Positions 16,082 through 24,577 of a stretch of DNA of 41,318 nucleotides are shown one piece after another. The DNA lies in contig NZ_JAEKFT010000036.1 of the NCBI RefSeq assembly GCF_018524365.1, positions 1 to 41,318 of the forward strand, written 5' to 3'. The stretch's first letter is position 1; every line of letters begins with the position of its first letter. The notes under the pieces were generated by a model. It searched no databases. It saw nothing but the letters and a program-made list of their open reading frames with translations, and had not been told where the DNA came from. The stretch is from Denitromonas iodatirespirans. Lineage in GTDB: Bacteria > Pseudomonadota > Gammaproteobacteria > Burkholderiales > Rhodocyclaceae. The translations under genes were made by a program, and so were the position numbers.

Positions 16082-17392
16082 ATGGACGTTATCGTACTCG
16101 GAAGCGGTGTCATCGGAACCTCCACCGCGTACTATCTCGCCCGCAACGGCGCCCGCGTCACCGTGCTGGAGCGCCAACCCGGCCCCGCACTGGAGACCAG
16201 CTACGCCAACGCCGGCCAGGTCTCGCCGGGCTACTCCACGCCGTGGGCCGCGCCCGGCATCCCGCTCAAGGCCATGAAGTGGCTGTTCCAGCGCCATGCG
16301 CCACTGGCCATCCGCCCCGACGGCACGCGCTTCCAGCTCGAATGGATGATGGCCATGCTGCGCAACTGCGCCGCCGACCGCTACACCGTCAACAAGTCGC
16401 GCATGATGCGCCTGGCCGAATACAGCCGCGACTGCCTGCGCGCGCTGCGCGTCGACACCGGCCTCGACTACGAAAGCCGCACCCGCGGCACCTTGCAGCT
16501 GTTCCGCAGCCAGGCCCAGGTCGACGCCGCCAAGCGCGACATCGAGGTGCTGACGGATTTCGGCGTGCCTTTCGAATTGCTCGACCGCGACCAGATCGCT
16601 GGCGCCGAACCGGCGCTGGCGCACGCCCGCGACAAGCTCGCCGGCGGCCTGCGCCTGCCCAATGACGAGACCGGCGACTGCCACCTGTTCACCCGTCGCC
16701 TGGCCGAGATGGCCACCGAATTGGGCGTGGACTTCCGCTTCGGCCAGGCGGTCGACGGCCTGATCGTCGACAACGGCCGCATCGGCGGCGTGCGCGTCGG
16801 CGACGAAGTGCTGCGTGCCGACCGCTATGTGCTGGCCTTCGGCAGCTACAGCCGCGACTTCCTCGCCCCGCTCGGCCTCAAGCTGCCGGTGTATCCGGTC
16901 AAGGGCTACTCGCTGACGATTCCGATGACCAACGCCGAGGCCGCACCGGTGTCCACCGTGCTCGACGAAACCTACAAGGTCGCCCTCACCCGCTTCGACG
17001 ACCGCATCCGGGTCGGCGGCATGGCCGAGCTGGCCGGCTTCGATCTGTCGCTCAACCCGCGCCGCCGCCAGACCCTGGAGATGGTGGTGAACGACCTCTT
17101 CCCGGGCAGCGGCGACGTGCCGGCCGCCGAGTTCTGGACCGGCCTGCGCCCGATGACGCCCGACAGCACGCCGATCGTCGGCGCCACCGACTACCCCAAC
17201 CTCTACCTCAACACCGGCCACGGCACCCTGGGCTGGACGATGGCCTGCGGATCGGGCAAGCTCGTGGCCGATCTGGTCGCCGACCGCCCGGCCGACATCT
17301 CGACCGACGGGCTGTCGCTCGACCGCTACCGCACATCCGCCGCCGCGCAGCGCGCCCCGCGCCTGCAAGGTGCCCACCGGAGCGCCGCTTGA
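16082..17392 (+). CDS. dadA: D-amino acid dehydrogenase small subunit
   Basis: 436 residues, the normal DadA length. FAD-binding glycine motif GSGVIG at 7-12 in '[32 protein letters not shown]'; the family segments '[30 protein letters not shown]' and the C-terminal '[44 protein letters not shown]' are those of DadA. The enzyme oxidises D-alanine and other D-amino acids to 2-oxo acids, passing electrons to the membrane quinone pool. AGGAGA stands before the ATG. The stop overlaps the TTG start of the racemase gene. Expression is expected to be under Lrp control. Confidence 0.95.
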   Translation: MDVIVLGSGVIGTSTAYYLARNGARVTVLERQPGPALETSYANAGQVSPGYSTPWAAPGIPLKAMKWLFQRHAPLAIRPDGTRFQLEWMMAMLRNCAADRYTVNKSRMMRLAEYSRDCLRALRVDTGLDYESRTRGTLQLFRSQAQVDAAKRDIEVLTDFGVPFELLDRDQIAGAEPALAHARDKLAGGLRLPNDETGDCHLFTRRLAEMATELGVDFRFGQAVDGLIVDNGRIGGVRVGDEVLRADRYVLAFGSYSRDFLAPLGLKLPVYPVKGYSLTIPMTNAEAAPVSTVLDETYKVALTRFDDRIRVGGMAELAGFDLSLNPRRRQTLEMVVNDLFPGSGDVPAAEFWTGLRPMTPDSTPIVGATDYPNLYLNTGHGTLGWTMACGSGKLVADLVADRPADISTDGLSLDRYRTSAAAQRAPRLQGAHRSAA

Positions 17393-18465
17393 GCCGTCCC
17401 GCCGCAGCCCGCATCAACCTCGCCGCCCTGCGCCACAACTATCGCCTGGCCCGCACCCGCCATGGCGGGCGGGCGCTGGCGGTGATCAAGGCCAATGCCT
17501 ACGGCCATGGCGCCGTCGCCTGCGCCCGCGCCCTGGCCGGTGAGGCCGATGCCTTTGCCGTCGCCATCGTCGAAGAAGCGCTTGAGCTGCGCGAGGCCGG
17601 CATCACCCAGCCGATCCTGGTGCTCGAAGGCGCCTTCGGCCCCGACGACCTGATCCACGCCAGCACCCACGATCTGTGGATGGTGGTGCACCAGGCCGAG
17701 CAGATCGACATGCTGGCGGCCCACCATGCGGCGCGGCCGCTCACCGTGTGGCTCAAGATGGACAGCGGCATGCGCCGCGCCGGCCTGATGCCGGCCGACT
17801 ATGCCGCCGCCCACGCCCGCCTGAGCGCGATGCCGCAGGTCGGCCAGATCGTGCTGATGACCCACTTCGCCCGTGCCGACGAGCCCGACGCGGCCGCCAC
17901 CGCCGAACAGATCGCCGTCTTCGACCGCGCCACCGCCGGCCTGCCCGGCGCGCGCAGCCTGTGCAACTCGGGCGGCGTACTGGGCTGGCCGGCGGCGTAT
18001 CGCGACTGGGCCCGCCCCGGCATCCTGCTCTACGGTGCTGACCCGATGCCGAGCGACGATCACGGCCTCACGCCGGTGATGACGCTCGAAAGCGCGATCA
18101 TGAACGTGCGCAATCTCGCCCCCGGCGAAGCACTGGGCTACGGCGGGCGCTTCGTCGCCGAGGTGCCGACCCGCGTCGGTCTGGTGGCCATGGGCTATGC
18201 CGACGGCTACCCGCGCATCGCTCCCACCGGCACGCCGGTGGCGGTCGACGGGCAGCTCACCCGCGTCATCGGCCGCGTCTCGATGGACATGATGACGGTC
18301 GACCTCACCGACCTGCCGGGCGCCCACATCGGCAGCCCGGTCGAGCTGTGGGGCCACACCGTGTCGGTGAACACCGTGGCGCAGGCCGCCGGCACCATCG
18401 CCTACGAGCTGCTGTGCAACCTCAAACGGGTGCGGCGCGAGTACATCGACACCGCGCCCGCCTGA
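17389..18465 (+). CDS. alanine racemase
   Basis: 358 residues. The start is a TTG at 17389 that overlaps the dadA stop (TTGA), giving '[18 protein letters not shown]'; no ATG or GTG would preserve the normal N-terminus. PLP lysine is K34 in '[10 protein letters not shown]'; the catalytic tyrosine is Tyr270 in 'GYADGYPR'. '[13 protein letters not shown]' is also the standard racemase segment. The fold is the full Alr fold. Next to dadA it would be the catabolic racemase (DadX type) that converts L-alanine to D-alanine for DadA, but it could also be the only racemase, needed for peptidoglycan; both names are used for such genes, so I give no symbol. Confidence 0.95.
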   Translation: MSRPAAARINLAALRHNYRLARTRHGGRALAVIKANAYGHGAVACARALAGEADAFAVAIVEEALELREAGITQPILVLEGAFGPDDLIHASTHDLWMVVHQAEQIDMLAAHHAARPLTVWLKMDSGMRRAGLMPADYAAAHARLSAMPQVGQIVLMTHFARADEPDAAATAEQIAVFDRATAGLPGARSLCNSGGVLGWPAAYRDWARPGILLYGADPMPSDDHGLTPVMTLESAIMNVRNLAPGEALGYGGRFVAEVPTRVGLVAMGYADGYPRIAPTGTPVAVDGQLTRVIGRVSMDMMTVDLTDLPGAHIGSPVELWGHTVSVNTVAQAAGTIAYELLCNLKRVRREYIDTAPA

Positions 18466-18483
18466 GCACCGACAGGGCATACC

Positions 18484-18577
18484 CGTAGGTTGGGTTGAGC
18501 GCAGCGAAGCCCAACGTGCAATACCGTGCCATGCTGCAACGCTGCCCGTTGGGCTTCCTGCGTCAGCCCAACCTACG
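18484..18577. repeat. REP-like inverted repeat, GTAGGTTGGG family
   Basis: The ends are inverted: CGTAGGTTGGG at 18484 and CCCAACCTACG ending at 18577. Inside are GAGCGCAGCGAAGCCCAACG and CGTTGGGCTTCCTGCGTCAG, which also pair with each other. The same family recurs at 34234-34323. It lies between the convergent racemase and haemoglobin genes and could act as a bidirectional transcript end. No T-run is present. Confidence 0.85.
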
Positions 18578-18594
18578 CTCCCGCCACAACACCC

Positions 18595-18978
18595 TCAGCG
18601 GCACAACACCTCGTCGCGAATCGATTCGGCAATCTTCGCCACCTCGCCGATCAGCGCGTCGCTCACGCCCAGTTCGCTGAGCGTGGTGGCCAGGTTCTCG
18701 ACCACCGCGTCGAAGTGCGTGTCGTTCAACCCGAGCTTGTCCACCAGCGGCTTGTGCGCCTCGCGCATGCCGCGCCCGTTGTAGCCGGGCTGGCCGCCGA
18801 AGGCCCAGGTGAGGAAGGTCTTCTGGTGCTGGCGTTGCTTGGCCATGTCGGTGTTCACGAAGAAGTGCTTGATGCGCGGATCGGCCAGCACCTTGTCGTA
18901 GAACTTGTCCACGGCGGCATCCACGGCGGGGGCGCCACCAATCTTTTCATACAGGCTCATGGCTACGGTCGTCGTCAT
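18595..18978 (-). CDS. group 1 truncated haemoglobin
   Basis: 127 residues from the ATG at 18978, preceded by AGGAG eight bases upstream (a second Met, at residue 7, gives 'MSLYEKIGG', also possible). It has the truncated globin pattern: 'SLYEKIGGAPAVDAAVDKFYDKVLADPRIKHFF', the distal region, 'GYNGRGMREAHKPL' with the proximal His (HKPL) at about residue 75, and the helical end. Group 1 truncated globins bind O2 and NO; NO detoxification by dioxygenation is the best supported role in bacteria. Here it is the last gene of an operon of redox proteins, which fits reduction of the globin by a nearby electron donor. Confidence 0.9.
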   Translation of the reverse strand: MTTTVAMSLYEKIGGAPAVDAAVDKFYDKVLADPRIKHFFVNTDMAKQRQHQKTFLTWAFGGQPGYNGRGMREAHKPLVDKLGLNDTHFDAVVENLATTLSELGVSDALIGEVAKIAESIRDEVLCR

Positions 18979-19010
18979 TTTTCGGCTCCTTGATTGAATC
19001 ACGAATACAA

Positions 19011-19367
19011 CTAGGGTTTGACGGTCTGGCTGGCCTGGACCATGTAGTCCACCGCCGCCTTGACGTCGTCATCGGACAGATCGGGATTGGCCCCGCGCGG
19101 CGGCATCTCGTCGCCGAGCGGGCCCATGAAGCCCTCCAGCGCATGGCGGTAGAGCACCGCCTTACCCTGGGCCACGCGCGGCGCCCAGGCCTGGGCATCG
19201 CCCAGCTGCGGGGCGCCGGTGGCCGGCTCCGCATGGCAGAGCTGGCAGGTGCCCAGCCACACCGCGCGGCCGCGCTCGAAGCCGGCCAGCTCCGGCGGGC
19301 GTCCGGCGTGAGCCGAGGCGGCACCGAGCAGGGCCACCGCCAGGCCAAAGGGGGTCTTCAAGCGCAT
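19011..19367 (-). CDS. small mono-haem cytochrome c
   Basis: 118 residues. Of two adjacent ATGs (19373, 19367) I choose 19367 because GAGG is eight bases before it but too close to the other. A signal peptide ends SAHAG; the haem motif is CQLCH near residue 40. The C-terminal 'LGDEMPPRGANPDLSDDDVKAAVDYMVQAS' is the class I c5/c-551-like ending, with a Met near 'MPPRG' as the probable sixth ligand. It is likely the soluble periplasmic carrier for this operon. Its start overlaps the 3' end of the Tll0287-like gene, with translational coupling. Confidence 0.85.
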   Translation of the reverse strand: MRLKTPFGLAVALLGAASAHAGRPPELAGFERGRAVWLGTCQLCHAEPATGAPQLGDAQAWAPRVAQGKAVLYRHALEGFMGPLGDEMPPRGANPDLSDDDVKAAVDYMVQASQTVKP

Positions 19368-19377
19368 CGCCATCGCC

Positions 19378-19941
19378 TCACATCGGCAGGCGCAGCACCA
19401 CACCGCCCATCACGTCGCCCATCTTGAAGTCGGTGCGCGGGCTGTCCTTGTGGTCGTTGTGACAGCTGATGCAGGCCTTGGCCACGGCCTTGTCGGGATA
19501 CACCGCGGTGAAGTAGGTCTTGCCGCCCAGCGTCTCTTCCTTGTAGAAGGGCTTGCCGGTGGCGGCGATGGCCTTGAGGCCTTCCTTCTCGACCTCGGTC
19601 TTGGGCGCGTTCTGCTTGTTCACCGGCCATTCGGAGAGCAGCGCGTAGCTGAAGCCGGCGTTCTTCTCGGCCACCATCTCGGCGCCGAAGCGGAACATCT
19701 GGGCCGGCAGCACCAGCGCCTTTTCGTCCTTCCAGTGCTCGCTGGCCTTGATCACCTTCTCCTGGTTCTGCAGACGGTTGACGATCAGCCGGGTGTAGAC
19801 CGTACGGTCGGATTCCATCACCGCATGCAGCGCATCGGCGATCTGCTGGTAGCTCCAGCCGGCGGCCATCGCCGGCGTGGCACAGCCAAGGCCGACGGCG
19901 ATGGCCGCGGCACCCAGGGGCAGTTTGAAATGCGTTTTCAT
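19378..19941 (-). CDS. Tll0287-like (DUF3365) haem protein
   Basis: 187 residues from the ATG at 19941 (open frame begins further up but has no signal peptide). A signal peptide ends PAMAAG. The mature protein is the DUF3365/Tll0287-like domain: helices 'YQQIADALHAVMESDRTVYTRLIVNRLQ', 'EHWKDEKALVLPAQMFRFGAEMV', 'FSYALLSEWPVNKQNAP', and near the end CISCH ('AVAKACISCHNDHKDSPRTDFKMGDVMGGVVLRLP'), which binds one c-type haem. Domains of this type are known as sensor-like periplasmic haem domains and also occur fused to histidine kinases. It could be an electron carrier or a gas sensor. It lies between the 11-haem cytochrome and the mono-haem cytochrome. Confidence 0.8.
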   Translation of the reverse strand: MKTHFKLPLGAAAIAVGLGCATPAMAAGWSYQQIADALHAVMESDRTVYTRLIVNRLQNQEKVIKASEHWKDEKALVLPAQMFRFGAEMVAEKNAGFSYALLSEWPVNKQNAPKTEVEKEGLKAIAATGKPFYKEETLGGKTYFTAVYPDKAVAKACISCHNDHKDSPRTDFKMGDVMGGVVLRLPM

Positions 19942-19994
19942 GGTCACTTCTCCTTCCAGGGGTTGAAACAAAATCGGGGCAGCGCGCGGGCCGG

Positions 19995-21446
19995 TCATGA
20001 GCGACCATCCTTGTCGGCAGACTCCGCCTGCGTCGCCTTGGCCGCGCGCGCCTCGCCCTCGCGGGCCACGGCCATGTCGATGCTCTTCACATGCCGGGTC
20101 GGCGCGTGCGGGAAGTTGTCTGCGCGCAGCACCGGATCGGCAAGCGCGTCGATGGCATAGCCCAGGCCGTGGCAGGCCAGGCACACCTGGCGCGCCATCT
20201 TGACCGGCGGGTTGAGACTCTTGCCCTGGGCGTGATCGACCAGGGTGCGGCGCACGAAGTCCGGGGTGTCATGGGCGACCCGTGGCAGATGGCAGGTGGC
20301 ACAGGTGACCGCCGTCTCGGGCGCCGCCGCCTCGACGGTGCGCGCATGCGGCGAGGCGAAATAGGCGCGGGTGTGGGTATCGTCATGACAACTGGCGCAG
20401 GCCTCGACCGCCGCGCGGCGGGTGTCGAAGCGGTGGCCGGCGTGGCAGCTGGTGCAACTCAGCGCCTCGTGCTGGCGCTCGGCCTTCATCGGCCGGCGTG
20501 CCTCGGCCGGGGTCATCGCCGGCAGGCCGGCCTTGAGGCGCATGCCGTGCAGGCCGGCAAGAAAGCCCTCGACCTCGGGGCCGTGGCATTGCACACAGGC
20601 TTTTTCGGTCGGCTTCTCGACCCAGGTCGCCGTGGCCACATCGCTGCCGTGCTGCGCTGCCGGCACATGGCAGGCGCTGCAATTGACGCCCGACCGGGCA
20701 TGCGCGGAGGCGGCCCAGTCTTCATGCACTGTGTCGGCGGCCGGCAGGGCGGTGCCGGCGTCGGCATCGGCACGCGCCAGCTCGACCGGCGGATACGTCT
20801 CGCTGGGGTAGTCGCCCAGCTCTTCGATGACCTCGCGCAGGTTGCGCGCCAGCACCTTCGGCTCGTCCTGCATCCGCCCCACCCCGGCATGGCGGACCAG
20901 GAAGTCTTCATACAGCGCGGTGTTGTCGTGGTAGTTGTGGCAGCCGGCGTCGGTACAGCTGGTGAAGGCCATGCCCTGGTGGCTGGGGCGCTCCTTGGCG
21001 ACGTCCTTGTGGCAGATCACGCAGTAGTCCTGCGGCAGCGTGACGCCGGCGCCGCGGGTGATGCCCGGCTTGTGCTCGACATGGCAGGTGACGCAGTAGG
21101 TAGCGTCGAGCAAGGCGGCGCGGTCGGCGTTGCGCGGGTCGGTGAATTTGGCGCGCGGGTGACTGTCGTCGACCGCCTTGAGGTCCTTGGCATGGCAGGA
21201 CTCGCACTTTGCCTGCACGTCGTCACGGCTCGGGAAGGCGCCGGCATGGCAGGCCGTACAGGCCAGCTCGATCTGGTAGTGGCCGTGGCTGGTCTGCCCG
21301 GGCAGCAGCCATGATCGCAGCACCAGGTCGGCCTTGCCGGGGCGCGGGTTGCCGAGGCTGTCGAGGCCGGCATACACGGCACCGGCAACGACGAAGGAGA
21401 TCGCCAGCCACAGGCCCCACCAGCGCAGATTGGTCTTCTTCTTCAT
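19995..21446 (-). CDS. membrane-anchored undecahaem cytochrome c
   Basis: 483 residues with an N-terminal transmembrane anchor at about 9-28 (WWGLWLAISFVVAGAVYAGL). Ten CXXCH motifs: Cys at 63, 81, 118, 142, 256, 284, 331, 350, 382 and 422; and one CTDAGCH at 164-170, a CX4CH motif known from some cytochrome c3-type proteins, which would give 11 haems. Many spare histidines ('DDSHPRAKF', 'HYHDNT') could be axial ligands. The C-terminal 50 residues are charged with no haem. I know of no named family with this exact arrangement. The gene overlaps or directly follows the reductase (8-base gap), so it is the likely acceptor of electrons from it. Confidence 0.85.
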   Translation of the reverse strand: MKKKTNLRWWGLWLAISFVVAGAVYAGLDSLGNPRPGKADLVLRSWLLPGQTSHGHYQIELACTACHAGAFPSRDDVQAKCESCHAKDLKAVDDSHPRAKFTDPRNADRAALLDATYCVTCHVEHKPGITRGAGVTLPQDYCVICHKDVAKERPSHQGMAFTSCTDAGCHNYHDNTALYEDFLVRHAGVGRMQDEPKVLARNLREVIEELGDYPSETYPPVELARADADAGTALPAADTVHEDWAASAHARSGVNCSACHVPAAQHGSDVATATWVEKPTEKACVQCHGPEVEGFLAGLHGMRLKAGLPAMTPAEARRPMKAERQHEALSCTSCHAGHRFDTRRAAVEACASCHDDTHTRAYFASPHARTVEAAAPETAVTCATCHLPRVAHDTPDFVRRTLVDHAQGKSLNPPVKMARQVCLACHGLGYAIDALADPVLRADNFPHAPTRHVKSIDMAVAREGEARAAKATQAESADKDGRS

Positions 21447-21453
21447 CGGCGCC

Positions 21454-23409
21454 TCAGAAGTAGTAAGCCTTGAGGATGTGCACGCCGAGCAGCACCGGCA
21501 GCGGCCACAGGGCGAGGATGTGCACCCAGGTGGCGCCGCGCTGCAGGCGCCGCACCCGCGCCGGCGGCAAGTCCTGCTGGCGCGACACCACCAGCGCGAT
21601 CGCCGCGCCGGAGAGGATCGCCAGCACCGCCATGGCGCTCATCAGCGCATCGAGGCGCACGCCCAGCCGGCCACCGGTGTGCACCCACATCACCGCCACC
21701 AGCAGCGCGCCGAGCAAGCCATGCACCACGCGCCAGCCGGCGAAGTCCCACAGCGCGGCCAGCCGCGGCCAGCGCTTGCGCAGGCCGATGACTGCCAGCA
21801 GCACCATGGCGCCGAGCGCGGTGTAGCCGGTGGCCTGCTTCCACACGCTGTCGCGCCAGATCACGTCCCAGCGCCAGGCCAGCTCGGCGGTGTCGGGGAA
21901 GGGGATGGTGGTCAGCAGATAGACCAGGGCCAGCAGCAGCGCCACCGCGCCGAGGCCGACCAGCGCACGCCAGCCGCGCACCGCCGGCAGCGCGCCGGCA
22001 TCGGCCAGCTCCGCCAGCAGCGGCCGGCAGCTACCGCACACGCTGCCGGCGCCGGTGTCGGCCCCGAGCGCCTCGACGCTGGCGCAACCGCGTGCCAGCG
22101 CGCCCGTCAGCTGCCCGCGCGTCACACCCGTGCAATGGCACACCGTGGCCTCGGCCGGCCACAGGCGTACATCGCCGGCGTCGGCATCCGGCCACAGCTG
22201 GCCGATGCGGGCAAAGCGCAGGCGCTGCCAGGGCAGCACCCGGCGACCGCTGCGCACCGCTTCCTGCACCCGCGACATCTCGGCCCACGGCCCGACCGCC
22301 TGGGCGCCGACGATGCGGCCCTGGCGGATCAGCACGCGCCGGTAGCCGTCGCCGTCCGGGTCGGCAAAGGCGCTCGCGCGCGCCGTGTCGGCCGGGCCCT
22401 GGCGCTCGACCTCGCCGATGCTGAACACCGCGCAGCCCATCACCTTGAGCCGTGTCGCCGCCACGCTGCCGGTATAGACGGCATCGCCGCCGCAGATGCG
22501 GTTGGCCGCCACCGCGGCCTGCTCCAGGCCGGGCGCGACCAGCCCATACACCTCGCCGCGATGCTCGGCGCACTCGCCCACCGCATGGATGCGCGGATCG
22601 GCGGTGCGGGTGTCGTCCTCGATCTTGATGCCGCGCCCGACCGGCAGGCCGGCACGCAGCGCCAGCTCGATGTTGGGGCGGATACCGGTGGCGACGATCA
22701 CCGTGTCGCAGGCGATCACCTCGCCGCCACGCAGCAGCACGCCGCTCACCTCGCGCCCGCCCTCGATGCCCTTGACCGCCGCCGACACCCGCGTCTCGAT
22801 CCCCGCCGCATGCACCGACTGCGCCAGCCAGGCCGCGCCCTCGGCATCGAGCTGGCGCGGCATCAGGCGGTCGGCATGCTCGATGACGATCACCCGGGTG
22901 TGGTAGCGGCGCATCGCCCGCGCCGCCTCCAGCCCCAGCAGCCCGCCGCCGATCACCACCGTCACCCGGCTGCGCACGGTGCGCGCCTGCAGGCGCTGCG
23001 CGTCGTTCAGGTCGCGGAAGGTGAACACGCCGGGCAGATCGATGCCGGGGATGTCGGGCAGATGCGGGCGCGAACCGGTGGCCAGCACCAGCGCGCCATA
23101 GGCCTGGCGCAGGCCCTGCGCATCGATGACCTCGCCCGCGGCCCGATCGATGCGCGCGATGCGGCAACCGAAGCGGGTCGTCACCGCCGCCGGCAGCACC
23201 GTCGGCACCGTCAGCGCCTCCCAGCGCACCTCGCCGACCAGCAAGGAGGACAGCTTGATCCGGTTATACGGCGACCACGGCTCCTCGCCATACCAGACGA
23301 TGGCGCGCCCGGGCGCCTGGGCGCCGATCGCCTGCACCACCCGGTGGCCGGCGGGCCCGCTGCCCACCACCACCACCGGACGCTCCGAAGTCTCTGCCGC
23401 TGGTCGCAT
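21454..23409 (-). CDS. NirB-like FAD/[2Fe-2S] oxidoreductase fused to di-haem b membrane domain
   Basis: 651 residues from the ATG at 23409, chosen over 23433 because GGAAGG is six bases upstream. Domain order: FAD Rossmann motif GSGPAG at 16-21; NAD(P) motif GGGLLGLEA at 154-162; ferredoxin-reductase body with 'ADGYRRVLIRQG'-like C-terminal part; BFD-type [2Fe-2S] domain with Cys424, Cys426 (CHC), Cys458 and Cys461 (CGSC); then about five membrane helices (480-502, 525-543, 559-579, 589-609, 626-647). Two helices carry His pairs of the same spacing, H563/H577 and H630/H644 (both H-x13-H), the pattern for two b-type haems. It would pass electrons from NAD(P)H through FAD and the cluster into the membrane haems, and then to the 11-haem cytochrome. 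The NirB-type siroheme part is absent. Confidence 0.85.
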   Translation of the reverse strand: MRPAAETSERPVVVVGSGPAGHRVVQAIGAQAPGRAIVWYGEEPWSPYNRIKLSSLLVGEVRWEALTVPTVLPAAVTTRFGCRIARIDRAAGEVIDAQGLRQAYGALVLATGSRPHLPDIPGIDLPGVFTFRDLNDAQRLQARTVRSRVTVVIGGGLLGLEAARAMRRYHTRVIVIEHADRLMPRQLDAEGAAWLAQSVHAAGIETRVSAAVKGIEGGREVSGVLLRGGEVIACDTVIVATGIRPNIELALRAGLPVGRGIKIEDDTRTADPRIHAVGECAEHRGEVYGLVAPGLEQAAVAANRICGGDAVYTGSVAATRLKVMGCAVFSIGEVERQGPADTARASAFADPDGDGYRRVLIRQGRIVGAQAVGPWAEMSRVQEAVRSGRRVLPWQRLRFARIGQLWPDADAGDVRLWPAEATVCHCTGVTRGQLTGALARGCASVEALGADTGAGSVCGSCRPLLAELADAGALPAVRGWRALVGLGAVALLLALVYLLTTIPFPDTAELAWRWDVIWRDSVWKQATGYTALGAMVLLAVIGLRKRWPRLAALWDFAGWRVVHGLLGALLVAVMWVHTGGRLGVRLDALMSAMAVLAILSGAAIALVVSRQQDLPPARVRRLQRGATWVHILALWPLPVLLGVHILKAYYF

Positions 23410-23451
23410 CGCCTGCCTTCCGCTGATCATCACCCGGGTGCCGGAAACGCA

Positions 23452-23511
23452 AAAGGCGCCACATCTTCAGGCACGCCGCACAACCGGCCCTGCCTGAAAA
23501 TGGACGCCTTT
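23452..23511. ncRNA. possible structured leader upstream of the reductase gene
   Basis: Two nested stems can be read: outer AAAGGCG (23452-23458) with CGCCTTT (23505-23511), 7 bp; inner TTCAGGCA (23466-23473) with TGCCTGAA (23491-23498), 8 bp. The loop is CGCCGCACAACCGGCCC. It lies just upstream of the minus-strand reductase start (23409) and would be in its 5' leader if transcribed from the right. The stems also form on the plus strand, so the direction is not decided. It does not match a riboswitch that I recognise. Confidence 0.45.
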
Positions 23512-24060
23512 GTCCTTGTTCCTGCCTGTCACCCACCGCCATTGGCGGGCTCACCCCACCCGTAGCGAGGGGCGTGCCAGGATCTACAACTTTTTGATTA
23601 GTCTTGATTTACTTGCAAAACCCGCCAATCCCAGCGGCTCGACTTGCACTGCTGCAGTGCAGCAAGAGCAGCTCATGCACCATGCCGACGCGCCATATCG
23701 CATCCCGACGAATCAGCCGATCTGCAAGCCCTCATCAACCGGACCAAGCCGGCGGAGCTCACGCACAGCCACATGCGAGGTGTTGCGTCTTCAACAAGCG
23801 TCGGCACACACAGCAAGCCCGACGCACGCAACCTGCCGGTGGAAGCCACTGAACGTCGCCCCCTTCCGCTCCTGAGGCTACCCGCTGAAACACGGCAACA
23901 AAACCGTCACATGATTGCCGTCTGAATCCGCTATCTTCGGCCGGACACAGTGTCTGGCGCCGTGATCGGCCCGCATCGCGGCCGAGCGGCGCCGGGCTTC
24001 GATCGCCACGCCCGGGCGGTTCGCTCCGCATGGCAGGCGCGCACCCACCGGAGTCTCATC
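23512..24060. other. gene-free stretch between reductase operon and arsC
   Basis: No open frame here has a start, ribosome site and codon pattern that I can support. It contains an AT-rich patch (about 23586-23620) with two direct TTGAT copies ten bases apart, a perfect 17-base palindrome at 23645-23661, and the region before the arsC start at 24061. It probably holds the promoters of the two divergent transcription units. Confidence 0.5.
23645..23661. promoter_or_regulatory. 17-base palindrome, candidate operator
   Basis: TGCACTGCTGCAGTGCA reads TGCACTG / CTG / CAGTGCA, a perfect inverted repeat around a 3-base centre. It lies about 235 bases from the reductase start and 400 from arsC. It has no T-run, so it is not a terminator. 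Such a dyad could be an operator; no known consensus is recognised. Confidence 0.35.
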
Positions 24061-24561
24061 GTGAGCGAATGCAGCTACAACGTCCTCTTCCTCTGCACGG
24101 CCAATTCGGCCCGCAGCATCCTCGCCGAATCGATCATGAACGCCCTGGGCAAGGGGCGCTTCCGTGCGTTCTCGGCCGGCAGCCACCCCGCGGGCGAGGT
24201 CAACGCCCTGGTGCTCGACATCCTGCGCCGCAAGAAGCTGCCGACCGACAACCTGCGCAGCAAGAGTTGGGAGGAATTCGCCGGACCGGATGCCCCGCAC
24301 CTGGATTTCGTGTTCACGGTCTGCGACAAGGCCGCCGGCGAAGTCTGCCCGGTGTGGCCCGGGCAACCGATGACCGCCCACTGGGGCGTCGACGACCCGG
24401 CGGCCGTGGCGGGTAACGATGCCGAGCGCGCCGAGGCGGTGAATCACGCCTTCCGGGTGCTGTCGCGGCGGATCGAGATCTTCCTCAACCTGCCGCTGTC
24501 CAGGCTCGACGCGATGGCTCTGCAGGACGAACTCGACGACATCGGCCAGTCGGACCGCTGA
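24061..24561 (+). CDS. arsC: thioredoxin-type arsenate reductase (ArsC), low-MW phosphatase family
   Basis: 166 residues from the GTG at 24061, which has CGGAG eight bases upstream; a longer open frame exists but lacks any family features. The P-loop is C12-T-A-N-S-A-R18-S, as CX5R. Cys88 and Cys96 ('FTVCDKAAGEVCPVW') take the place of the two resolving cysteines of the thioredoxin-linked ArsC, and Asp111 ('WGVDDPA') is the general acid. The enzyme reduces arsenate to arsenite with electrons from thioredoxin. No arsB, acr3 or arsR is in the window, so it stands alone. The family is certain; arsenate as the natural substrate is an inference. Confidence 0.85.
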   Translation: MSECSYNVLFLCTANSARSILAESIMNALGKGRFRAFSAGSHPAGEVNALVLDILRRKKLPTDNLRSKSWEEFAGPDAPHLDFVFTVCDKAAGEVCPVWPGQPMTAHWGVDDPAAVAGNDAERAEAVNHAFRVLSRRIEIFLNLPLSRLDAMALQDELDDIGQSDR

Positions 24562-24577
24562 GCGCCTCCTCAGGCGA

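Noticed and set aside
23586-23606. An FNR/NNR-type box for the reductase operon
   Set aside because: The two TTGAT half-sites are direct repeats rather than the inverted TTGAT-N4-ATCAA, so it does not fit.
23510-23925. Several short plus-strand frames between 23510 and 23925
   Set aside because: No ribosome site, no codon bias, and they overlap control elements; composition (Ser/Thr/His/Pro-rich) is not gene-like.
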